Shown here: positions 31,803 through 41,860 of the stretch, piece by piece
How the letters are laid out: each line of letters opens with the position of its first letter
How positions within the stretch are numbered: position 1 is the stretch's first letter
Origin: Phyllostachys edulis
Taxonomy: Eukaryota > Streptophyta > Magnoliopsida > Poales > Poaceae
Reading direction: 5' to 3'
DNA: 64,000 bases
Assembly (NCBI GenBank): GCA_036346405.1
Contig: CM070548.1
Location: 91,110,588-91,174,587, forward strand
Program-made: the position numbers and the translations under genes
The notes under the pieces: generated by a model
The model's input: the letters and a program-made list of their open reading frames with translations, nothing else
Told to the model about the DNA's origin: nothing
The model's database searches: none

Positions 31803-31883
31803 AGGCCACTTTTGCAAATTATGGTGAGCGAGGGCTACTTTTGAAATTAAATTCTGCTACAGGGCCACAACAGTAAAAAATTC
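31803..31883 (-). repeat. Right terminal inverted repeat of the MULE
   Basis: Inverse of 12390-12470; ends ...CAGTAAAAAATTC directly before the GAAGTTGAG target duplication (31884-31892). Confidence 0.93.
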
Positions 31884-31892
31884 GAAGTTGAG

Positions 31893-33269
31893 TTCGTTCT
31901 AGCCCTGGTGCATGAGACCGCGTGACTGGCCGAGAGAGATTTATATAGAGAGAAGCTGGTTAGATGCGGGGGGTGATTACTATATTTGCTTATTTAGTTT
32001 TGCAGTTTTGGTGTGAACTCTTTAGAAAATCAAAAACCGAATGGCAATTGAGAAGATCTTGCCAAAACATCCATCTGCAGCTATATTCAAATCTCTATCT
32101 TGCTTGCAGAAGTGGCGCATTTTGATCAAGGAAGAGGATAGGGGGAAAATGGACAAGGTGATTAATCGGTTGGAAGACTGGATGAGAATTTTTTTGTGAT
32201 TTACAAGAAGGCTGATCCTATGCCACTTTGGTGATGCTGCCTAGAGTGTTATCTGGTGAAGTCGTGTTGACTATTGTAGTTTGCTCTTCTGAATGTAATA
32301 GCTAGCTAGCTGGCTTGTCGTGTCGGTTTTTGTAAGATGTTACTTAAAATAGTCTTTTGGATGTAATAGCTAGCTTGCTTGTTGATCCAGAGTGTTGCTG
32401 ATTTCTTTTGAGATGACTTTCTGTTAGCTCTGTGATGTAAGCTGGTAATCCCAGTGTGTAGATCAGAAATGATCTGTATGAACTCTTATATTTGGCTTTC
32501 TGTAAAAGTTGGGCTTAACTTTTTTCCGAAAAAAAAAAAGAGGAGGGGATCTGAAACTAGCTGTATACGGCATGCCAGTATATCAAAGAGGAGGTACACA
32601 GTATACCCATATATATTGGTACAGTATACCCATATATATTGGTCAAACCATATTAGTATCATGTATCTTATATTACGGGTTCAAATACATGTCGTCTACG
32701 ATATGATCGTACTTTGGTAAAATCGGATGGTATTCGTGTGTCTAATTGTCTTAACACGGATTTTTAGACGTCTTAACACGGATTTGCCCTAAAAAAAGAA
32801 TAGGATCGAGTACGAATATACCAAGGCTTAGAAACGGATTGGATGAACCTCAGATATAAATAATTGGCAACTCAGATGAACTCGAACACTTTATAATTTG
32901 TACACCAACTACATATAAGTGACCTTATATACCGGCTTCAAGAACCCTGCTTGTATCTCTGTTGTATTAAGCCCAACCGAATGTATTTACCCTAAGTTGA
33001 GCAAACATGTTTAATTAATTTGACCTAGCACTATTAATGAAGCGGGTAAATAAGTTTAATGGAAACGAATTTCAAATACAAATTCACATATTACAATGGA
33101 AAATCTAGATTGTAGTAGTATATTGGTGAAACCAAAGTAGTATCCATGGGGTAACAAGAAGTTTGATTCACGCTAAGTTCAGTAGTGTTTCAGATAATTT
33201 TTTTTTTGGGTGAATAGCTACCCCTGGACAGCCAAATATTTCCCTAGTATCAAATTACACCCCCACTTT
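31893..33269. other. Intergenic stretch right of the MULE
   Basis: A 53-codon plus-strand frame at 32041-32202 (MAIEKILPKHPSAAIFKSLS onward) is not recognised and too short to call. A 22-bp direct repeat (CAGTATACCCATATATATTGG) occurs twice at 32598-32643. A short block near 33220-33270 (CTACCCCTGGACAGCC) looks like part of a miniature element. Nothing else was recognised. Confidence 0.4.
31940..31952 (-). promoter_or_regulatory. Probable TATA box of the E2-like pseudogene copy 1
   Basis: On the minus strand CTATATAAATC lies 50-60 bp from the MULE target duplication, in the position expected for the promoter of the gene whose first coding piece begins at about 12290, on the other side of the element. 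Inference from order only. Confidence 0.45.
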
Positions 33270-33274
33270 GTTCC

Positions 33275-36033
33275 TGTAACAGCCCCGATTTTCGGGATTA
33301 TTAAACCCTTCATAACCGCACAGGATACTAAAAACCAACATTTTATTACATGAGATTAAGGCTTTTCACCTGACACGGGCATCTAAGCCCAAAGTTAATA
33401 TAATACATGACAAAAGAACTTTCAAACCACAGGCACACTTGAGCACAGTCGAGACCTAAAAACTGCAATCACTGCCGTCTGGTGATCCTGTCAAAATCTT
33501 CCTCATCAAGATCCTCCAGGTTTTTCTAGGTTTCTTCTGTAGATTGTTTGTAGATTTTGCAAGAATGAGTACAACTTTCGTACTCAACAAGCCACATGGA
33601 AAAGTTAAATAGTTATATGCAAGGAGTTCAATGGATGGTTAGAGTTTACCTTAACAGGCATATGTGGGTGTATTTTGCATTTAAAGCAGTTTATAAAACA
33701 GTAAAACAATAATAAATAATAACATCAGGGGTTTCTCAACAAACTCAAAAACCAACTTAACATCTAAAAAATCCCTACTTATGCCTTATGTACTGGAATC
33801 ACCCATAACACAGCTTCATTAACCGGAAGCACGACGTATTTGAATACCTTTAAGTATACACTCTGTAGAGTTGCCCAACTTTACCCACAAGATATCTCAA
33901 ACTCATACTGTCAGAACATAGACACGCAACACATTAGCGTGCGACTGAGCTGAGATAACAAAGTCTTTTCACTGCTCAACCCTTTCTAGCCTCTACCCGG
34001 TAGGTTTTACTCTATACAGCCCTCGGGAGACTCCACCGGCCGTAGTGGATCTTGCACCCCTATGCTGACGGCAACTACTGTTGTGTAGACTACCGAGTGT
34101 CCACTTCCGGCCCACCCCTGTCACACCCCAGTTTCACGCTGCTCTATCACACAAGAGCACACGCCTTTCTTGCAGATATTCAATTGGGAGAGCAGTGTAC
34201 TAAGCCAGGGAGTAATGGCCACGCATGTGGTTGAGCGGTTTTCTGTGTCGGTCACTTGGCACAAGGTTCTTGTCCTTACCTATCTCTAGTGAGGAAATGG
34301 ACCAACACCAACTCGTGGTTGTCCATCCTCACCTTCGACTCACTTTTTAACACAAGTCTATTGGATTGTCCAACTTCCTGAACACAACCCTCAACTTTCC
34401 ATCAAAACCATTGGCGAACTGCCAATACTCTTTTCAGGATTTGTAAACACATATGATAAAGCTACTTATATAGCTAATATTTTATGTGAACTTGTCAAAG
34501 TGAATGTGGCTTACAAAGGATTTTAACCTTGTCAAGGTGAATATGGCTTACAAGTGCTAGGTGGGTTTATCTGTGGGTAATAGGATTTTATCTAATTATC
34601 ATGATATTCAAAAGTATTATTTCAGTATTTAAAGTAATTGGCACAAATATAATAATAAAAGTAATAGTATAAATATATGAAAATTGGCTCAAAATGATCA
34701 AGGAATGCGACTTGCCTTCTTGCACAAAATCTGCTAAATATTGGTCTCTTGTCTGGTGTCTTCTGGAGTATGATCGTCAAAATCATGACCTAACGAGAAA
34801 CAATACAATAAAATAATCTAAATAAAATCTGGCTCGACAAGGAATGAGCTGGGAGCAACATGCAAGTAAATAAAATCGGAAAAGAAACACAAAGGAAGGT
34901 GGTGTGGGAGGGTGGGTATTTATTTGGTGTTTAATTGGATTGAATGGAGCTGAGAAATGAATCCAAGTACAACAAAAATATAGTAAAGAGATAATGAATT
35001 ATAAAAAGGTGAAAAGATTTATTGAGAGTTTGATATAGCTGATCAGAGTCAACAATGGGCTTTCTGGGTTCGAGACGGTCAGAATGGGTATAACATGTCA
35101 ATTAGGGTTTTGGTGAATAGTGTCGTGTTTTCTGTTCATACCTGCAATAGGTTACGAACAGTAAAAACCCTAATTTTGTTTAAGGAACAGTAATTAGGTT
35201 GCTGTTTTTAGATAAAAAAAAGACCAGTGTATTTTTGGATTAGGAACAATAATCCTATTTCCGGTATGAACAGTAAAGGGGTGCTGTGCATGAACAGTGA
35301 TTGGATTGAATTTGGAATAAACAGTAATGTGTCGGTGAATAGTACGGCTATCAAATTGGGTCGAGCCCATTGGGTTTCACGGCCCAAAGGCCCAAATTGG
35401 CCATGCCTTTAAGGCTTGAGCACGCTCGGCCGAAAGGTCAGAGTGCCTCAGTGGCGTGCTCGAGCAGAGGAAGGGAGGGAGGCCGGAGGCCAGCGGCCAG
35501 CGGCGTTCTGGCGGCGGTGACAGCTGGCGACGAAGGGGAGGTGGCGCGGGGAGGCTCCTATCGAGGTAAGTGCACCCCCCCTGGATTTTTGTGCGGGTTT
35601 GGGGGTTTTGGTTGTGGGGGTAGTGGTGGCAGCAGTGAGGGGAAAGGCGGCGCCGGTGAAGCTCCGGCGGAGCTGAGGCCGGAGGTGGTGGGGGAAGGTG
35701 TCGGGGAGGGGAGGAGGCGGCATTGGGGTGCTGAATGGGGGAGGAATGGACGGGGAGGGTGCCATTACCTCACGGTCTTGACGGGGAGGGAGCGGAGGCG
35801 ACGACGAGAACTCGAAATCCGGCTGGCTCCGGTGATGGAAGGGCAAGGGGAGAAGGTGGGGTGGGAGGTGGTGATGGAGGTGTGCTCTTGGGCAGCTTTT
35901 ATAGCCATGGGGAAGGCGGGAAGGCCGGAAGAAGAAAGCGGGAAGGGGCTGAGAATTGTGAATTGGGTAAGAAACCGAAAATCAGGCAAAAACTTCAAAA
36001 ACTTTTGAAATTTAGAAATTTCGGTTTGTTTCA
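33275..36033 (-). mobile_element. Solo LTR, 2.76 kb, minus orientation
   Basis: Plus-strand ends are TGTAACAGCCCC and GTTTGTTTCA, flanked by a perfect 5-bp duplication GTTCC (33270-33274 and 36034-36038). On the minus strand a TATA box CTATAAAAG lies near 35900 and the sequence ends GGGGCTGTTACA, so transcription would run right to left. There is no PBS, polypurine tract or coding domain. The GC-rich part (35440-35860) gives open frames on both strands, rich in Pro/Arg or Gly, not supported as genes. Probably from a long-LTR gypsy or large non-autonomous family. Confidence 0.7.
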
Positions 36034-36161
36034 GTTCCAACTAGCTCAATCAACGCGGCCCGGTGGCTACCAATCTACCATATCTAGAGTTAGGTTGCTA
36101 CTGGATGCATGAAAACCGTTTTGTAATCATACGGCAATGATGCCTTCGTCGTTTGTAGAAA

Positions 36162-36880
36162 AACTATCATGTCAACAACTCTCACCAATCGATCAAATCA
36201 TCCAAACAACGCGCAATTTCGCAAGAACACCAAACACAATTAAGGGGAAATTCACCTTCGCCTACAATTAAACTAGGCTACAATCACCACAAAACATAGT
36301 TCATGCCAACACCCGTAAGGATCACTTAAATATGACTAAGCACGCTCTTTACTTTCTCAACATTGCATACACTATGGATCGAGGTTAAATTTCATTTCTT
36401 ACAGAGAACTTATCTTGCGTTGTTCATGTTCTTCTACCGTTCTACGGTCTACGCAGCAGATGCTAAGGAGTTAGACCAGCCCGTTTCAAGAAAAAATAGA
36501 CATCCATCAGCTCAAGAATTTGTACCGACCAACTTTAGCAAGCTCAAGAACTAAGTAAACTATCATGTCAACAATTCTCATCAGTCAATCAAATCATCCA
36601 AACCGCACACACTTTTGCGATCGAGAACATACAGAACAGAGTTACCAAAACCATACTAGTTAAGTTCACCTTCCATTCCAATAAGGATCGAATGATCGAT
36701 CACCCAAATTAATGTGGCTAAGTACTCTTCAGTCTTCACTTTCTCGACATTACATATACTATGGAGGCCTCTTAAGAGAGAACTTTTCTTGTGCCCTTCT
36801 TCTACGATCAATGCAGTAGATGGTAAGGAGACCAGTTCTGAACAAAAGGAGACCAGTTCTGAACAAACTCCGCTGCTCTT
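36162..36880. repeat. Imperfect ~394-bp tandem duplication
   Basis: AAACTATCATGTCAACAACT at 36162 recurs at 36556 and the next ~300 bp stay similar in order (ATCAAATCATCCAAAC; AAGGATC; CTTTCTC(A/G)ACATT; TTCTTCTACG; GCAGATG/GTAGATG). A 19-bp unit GACCAGTTCTGAACAAAAG is doubled at 36830-36868. No gene. Confidence 0.7.
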
Positions 36881-36908
36881 CTCCACAAGGGACTGATCAC
36901 CCCACTGT

Positions 36909-37155
36909 CATGGGGTAATGCGACCGTACTGATTCCTGAATGATCAGGAGAAGAATTGATTGGCTTTCTCTCATGGGGTAATTCGACTGTACTACTTCCT
37001 GAATGACCAGGACTAGAATTGCGCGCCTTTCTCTCATGGGTAATTCGATTGTACTGCTACCTGAATGACCAGGACCAGAATTGCGCGCCTCTCTCATGGG
37101 GGTAATTCGACTGTACTGCTTCATGAATGATCAGGACCAGAAATGCCTGCCTTTA
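36909..37155. repeat. 62-bp minisatellite, four units
   Basis: Four units starting TCATGGG(G)GTAATTCGACTG and containing CTGAATGACCAGGACCAGAA begin near 36909, 36972, 37035 and 37095. The antisense frame 37124-36897 is a product of the repeat. It abuts the last exon of E2-like copy 2. Confidence 0.85.
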
Positions 37156-38155
37156 CTGGATAATAAAAAAACAATTGGCGTCGAGGCGTACTTCCGCGTC
37201 CAAACCCTGGCCTTCTCGTACAGCTCGATCTGGTACTCGAACTGATCGGCAATGTCTGTTGAATAATCCTTTGATTACTGATTTATTGCGTTTACTGTTT
37301 TCTTGTGACGTTTCAGTTTCCGTTTCTTTTGTTTTCGGCTGACTGGCTGTCATGTTTTGATGGCGCACGTTGTGGAGGCAGTCAAGCCGATTGATGCTGC
37401 ACGTCGTGGAGGCATTGATGCTGATTAATGCTGCACGTCGTGAGCAGTCAAGTTTTTCAGTTACTTCTTTCTTTCCTGATGAATAAAAGCAACGAAAAAA
37501 CAAGAAAACGCTGTGGCAGTTGGCAGCACAGAATATTGTCTTTCTATTTGCTGTGTCGCCGAAGTGTGTCTTCTCTAGGTGTTCTTTGCGTGCGTTGACA
37601 CTGGTGGTGCTAACAATGTCGTCGTTGATCGGGTAGTTGAGCAAGGGGTCGTTGAGGACGGAGACTATGGCTAGGAGGAGGCCGTGTATCGTGTAGGCCG
37701 GGCTCCAATTGCCCTGGAAGATGTGAAGGATCATCTTCCCCTCCGAGTCGATGTTCGGATGGTACACCTGCACATGCATGAGTTTAAAACTAAGAAAGAA
37801 AAGGAACCGGAAGAAATTCATGGTGCGTATACAGGCATGAACAAGAACAATCACGATAGATATCAAAGGCCAATCGCGATTATTGATGGATGTATATGCG
37901 TGCTCAACGATCAAGCAATTGTTGCTATCTCTTGATCAAATTCGCGAACTATGTATTCTTTTTTATAGAAGATTAACAACTCACTGACTACGCATAGGAG
38001 CAGAGGCACACACGTACGTATAGCCAAAATTCGTGACTAAGAATCAAAGATGATGTCTTAGCTTGTTGATGGCATTAACCAGACCGGTCTATTCATGCGT
38101 CAAATTAACCAGCAATACACGTATGCACCTTCGTTTTGAAGGTAAGCTTCGGGGG
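37156..38155 (-). pseudogene. E2-like gene fragment copy 2, C-terminal half
   Basis: Minus strand: a piece ending RPPKLTFKTK (to 38129, donor GTGCAT), then, after acceptor GTGCAG, an exon from 37767 reading VYHPNIDSEGKMILHIFQ and GNWSPAYTIHGLLLAIVSVL, then YPINDD; and a last piece (37256-37160) reading IADQFEYQIELYEKARVWTRKYAST. These match the E2 core from PPK-x-x-F-x-T-K to the terminal KYA. The HPN motif is kept, but the catalytic cysteine (G-x-I-C-L) is isoleucine (GKMILHIF). The N-terminal half is absent. The join between the last two pieces is unclear because ACATTG occurs on both sides (37614-37619, 37250-37255), so an intron or a small insertion are both possible. No stop follows KYAST for about 16 codons. 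Confidence 0.7.
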
Positions 38156-41100
38156 GCGGAGGGCCGTTGACACAGCATTTTATAGCACAGTGGCCGAACG
38201 GCGCGCACGGCGGGCGTGCAGGAACGCGTGGCAAGTAGAGGAGGGAAGCAAGGGTGGTCTGGGCGAGGGACAGACACGGAGGCGGGGTGCTGGCGTTTCT
38301 GTCACCCTTCTTCCCTCGGGCTATAAAATGCCCCTGTCAGCCTTGCCCTTGCTCCCCTCCTCCCTCCCTCTCTCTTTCTCCAGAAAGAGCACAAGTCCCG
38401 TTTCGTCCGTCGCGCCACCATCACCGTTCCCGTCACTCCGGTGAGGTCCCCGCATCGCCACCTGCGCCATGTTGTGTTCCAGGGCACAAGAACCTTTTCC
38501 CCAAGTTTATTTCCCCATTGGCCCGCTGGAACCCGCTTCTTCCTCATCTCCAGTCGAAACTGCCCCTTTCGTCGCCAACTCCGGCACAGTGAGTCTCCCT
38601 CCAATTCCTCTCCTTATCCCTCTTGTGCCTCTCCGACCTTTCTCGGCGCCTTTTTCCTCTCATGTCATCACCGCCACCAGGAAGCCCCGCCGCCGCCGGC
38701 CACCCTCTGTCCACCTCCGTTCTCCCTCTTCGCTCCGGTGAGTTCCCTGTACTTGTAGATACTCGTGCGCTCGCTTCTTCGCTTAAAGCGTCTCCAGGTC
38801 ATCTTTGTCACCATAGCACCGAGCGTCGCCGTCGCGGTGAGCCACTGTGAACCTCACCACCGGTACCCCTAGGATCGCCCACCTCGTGGGGGTTCCATTT
38901 CGGGCATTCCCAGCCATTCCCGTGGTCCGGCTCGCTGGCGACGAGTGCGGCAAGGAACCGCCCGAGAGCTCCTCTGCTTTGTCTGAACGAGACCAGCACT
39001 GTAGCAGGTCATTAAGACCAAACCTTGGTCGTTAGGGCGAAGCGCGGTTTAAGGCTGAGTTATTGAGGCTGTGTTGGACTGACGTGTGGGCCCGAGGTTA
39101 ATTAATAAGGGATATTTAAAATCTGGTTGTTCACTGTAAGTCACTGACGACCGGGTCCCACCACCTTGAGTACACAGTGTACACCCCATGGATCATGCAC
39201 AGTGCACATGGACCCTCGGTCCATGTCTGTTCGTATGGACCAAGTCACTCACAGTGGACCCTATCTGTTAGTAATAGATTTTCTTTAGAAAATTAATGGA
39301 AAAAGAAAAGAAAATAATGTGCAAGTGGACCCCACCTGTTAGTGAGAGCATTTCTCTCTCCTCTATTTATTTCTGGATTTAATTCAAATTTAAACTTTCA
39401 AGAGCCCATTCTCACTCATTTTAGCTCCAAATTTAATGAAATTTATTTCCAAAATTTTCTAAATTCGAGATCTATCTGCTGGCAGTGGTTTTGTTCAATT
39501 TGGAGTTCATTTGAATTTTATTTTGCATTTATTTTCCTTGCTTGTTTGTTTGTTTGTTTTCCGGCACGATCGTCCGAGTAGAGTTCAAAGACACGAAAGA
39601 GTCCCAGTTTGAGCAAGCGCAAGACTTCCAAGACCCACTTGCTTTTGAACCAGGCAAGTCAGTATTTTGATCATATTGAACCTACATTTGTACAAATCTA
39701 ATTTATTTAAATTATCAAATTGGATGCTTAATTCTTTATGCAAATGTATGTTAAACTTTAAGATAGTTACATGCCAACTTAATACTTTAAGTATTATTAT
39801 ATCATCCCTTGATATTTGAATCACATGATCCTTGTCGCCCTAGATATTATTGGTAACTTTACTAGCTATGAGTCGTACTTAAGCGTCATGCTAGTCTTGC
39901 TTAAGTATCAGGACATTAATTGCTCTAACCATCATCTTTTAATTACAAAACTTGTTTTGGGCGGTCATTGGAGGAAAATGACTGGTATATTTGAGATAAC
40001 GTAGTTTTATGCTTCTCAAAATCTTAATAACTTGTTACCACATCTGGGCAGATGGTACGATGGTTGGTGCTGATGTAGCACGAGAATTGGTGGTATGTGG
40101 TATGCACCGCCCAAATAACTTTAAGGATCTAATCCTGTGATAACCTCCCAATGTAAAACAGTGTAACCACAAGTCTATAATGGTGCCGATCTGGCTAAAT
40201 AAAATGTATTCACATGTGCGAGTTGCACCATTGGAATGACCCACAAGTCGAGTTGCGGGCTTAAACCGTCGTGGACACGGGTCGTGTCGCTGGTGTAAGC
40301 CGCAATATGGCACAAGAGGGGGTCTGGGTGTGGTAGACGTAACAACCTTCAGATGAAACCTTAGCGGGTGTAACTTACACTGGAGGATGCATTGTAAAGG
40401 CTTTGTGATGAACTCCTTGATTCATATGTCTAAAGAAACGTGTGAAACACAACAAGATAATTATCTCTTATTGATAAAGTGTACAGTCTTTATAGAGTAT
40501 AAACTGTTCGAACAGTCGTATCCACTGTCAAAGACATGTGAACTTACTCTCAAGTTAGTTTCTATTTTATAAACCTTTGTGGGTGGGATGAAAACTTGTC
40601 GGGTAGATGTACCCCTGATTTTGGATTTTTCCTGGGTGGATGTATCCCAGTGTTGTAATTGGGCGAACTTAACCCTGGTAATCAAAATTAAGCATTGGTG
40701 GGTGGAACCATGTAACAGGTGGATGGAACATGTACTGTTATAAATATTACACAATTTCTCACTTTAAAAAAATACGGTTGGGTTAAAATGCTAAGTCACG
40801 GGAATTTCTAATTATCGTAATTGAAAATGCTGCTTTTAGCAAATAAAATAACCAGAGTCATCCTTGTTAAACCTTACATGTATTACTATTGCATTCTGTG
40901 TGTTGGCTCGTGAAGCACTGTTGCTTGTGCTCACTCTCGCTCTCCCCCAAATCTCTTAGAAGCCGTGAACCAAGGACACCACACATACTACGATGATCCA
41001 AGAGTTGATGGCCAAGAAGACGGTGGAGATTAGATTAGTCTCTAATAGTCTAGGTCTCGTCTCAGTCTACTCGGCTAAGCCAGTGCTTGCGCGTACCAAT

Positions 41101-41600
41101 ATTATCTAAATCTTTAGGTAATATCGACCACACACATGTTACCCTTTTATGATATGTATCCGTTTAGCCTGATCGGCCTTATTGTAAACTTTCCAATGCG
41201 GTCTATGTGAACATGTGTTTTGTAATTTAAAATAATGTAGATTCACAGAGAATTCTGATTGGCTAAATCCGGATCCCACAGAGCATCAATTCAATTCATC
41301 CAATCCAATTATTTGAACCAAACGTACCTAACGTGAATACGCGGAGCAGTTGAGCAGGCAAGCCGCGTCCACAGGACACAGGTCACTAGTTAACCACAGA
41401 ATTCCTCGCGAAAAAATAGGACAAAATTGATCTAGCCACACCGAATAAAGAAATACTTGCACCGTTGCACGATCGCATCCAAGCAAAGCAACGCCAAGCA
41501 GAGCACAGCTTGTGCCCAGAAAATACCAAGAGCGAACTAGTTTGCACTGGTAGGGCAGGGGAAGAGGCCGTTCAACTCACGCAAGGCACGGCATCATCGA
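38156..41600. other. Long non-coding, retroelement-like stretch
   Basis: A plus-strand TATA box GCTATAAAATGCC (38321) is followed by a pyrimidine-rich leader and a GC-rich tract in which several exon-like blocks end in GTGAG (about 38438, 38735, 38833). Further on, 39540-39660 carries a short frame around ESQFEQAQDFQDPLAFEPG, a phrase I associate with repeated non-autonomous grass elements. The rest (39660-41250) is AT-rich without genes. No paired termini or target duplication were found, so I call it only retroelement-like (LTR or LARD type). Confidence 0.4.
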
Positions 41601-41860
41601 TCTGAAGGCTCACATCATCACTCCTCTGGAGTCCACGGGCAATACAACTCACTGGAATCTAACATATGATCTGCGTCCTACCCCGACACAGGCTATAGGC
41701 ATCTGTACATTTCTTTATATACACATACAGCAGGATACAAGATTTATTAATGGAATTGTCAGGTCAACTTAAAATTCTGATTTGAGGATACCTAATTTAT
41801 GCTGACAAGATTCTGCGCAGCTGAGGCACAGCAGGCCCAACATCTGCTTGGCTTTTCGCC
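41601..41860 (-). other. 3' untranslated region of the WD40 gene
   Basis: AT-rich sequence downstream of the WD40 stop; no polyadenylation site can be fixed by eye. Confidence 0.45.

Larger units (their letters stand above)
12390..31883. mobile_element. Large multi-gene Mutator-like element (MULE)
   Basis: The left end (12390, GAATTTTTTACTGTT) and right end (31883) are inverted copies over ~80 bp, with weaker similarity extending to about 110 bp (GTACC(A/G)CGG). A perfect 9-bp direct repeat GAAGTTGAG (12381-12389 and 31884-31892) is the Mutator target duplication. Inside, in order: PMD gene (+), small coiled-coil gene (-), MURA transposase (-), GRF-like gene (-), GRF gene (+). Later insertions are a solo LTR (16437-18000) and a gag-only retrotransposon (21389-28436); subtracting them leaves about 10.9 kb. 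It sits in the 5' region of a minus-strand E2-like gene, a preference known for MULEs. Decay is mixed: the transposase and PMD gene are broken, one GRF gene is open. Confidence 0.92.

Noticed and set aside
35370..36112. Gly/Arg-rich plus-strand and Pro-rich minus-strand ORFs
   Set aside because: They lie in the GC-rich leader of a solo LTR bounded by GTTCC duplications; no domain on either strand.
12004..38155. A single E2-like gene joining the N-terminal piece at 12290 with the C-terminal half at 37767
   Set aside because: On the minus strand the C-terminal half would come before the N-terminal piece. The pieces at 11195-11083 and 2583-2403 are in correct order for the N-terminal piece, so 37156-38155 is a second copy.
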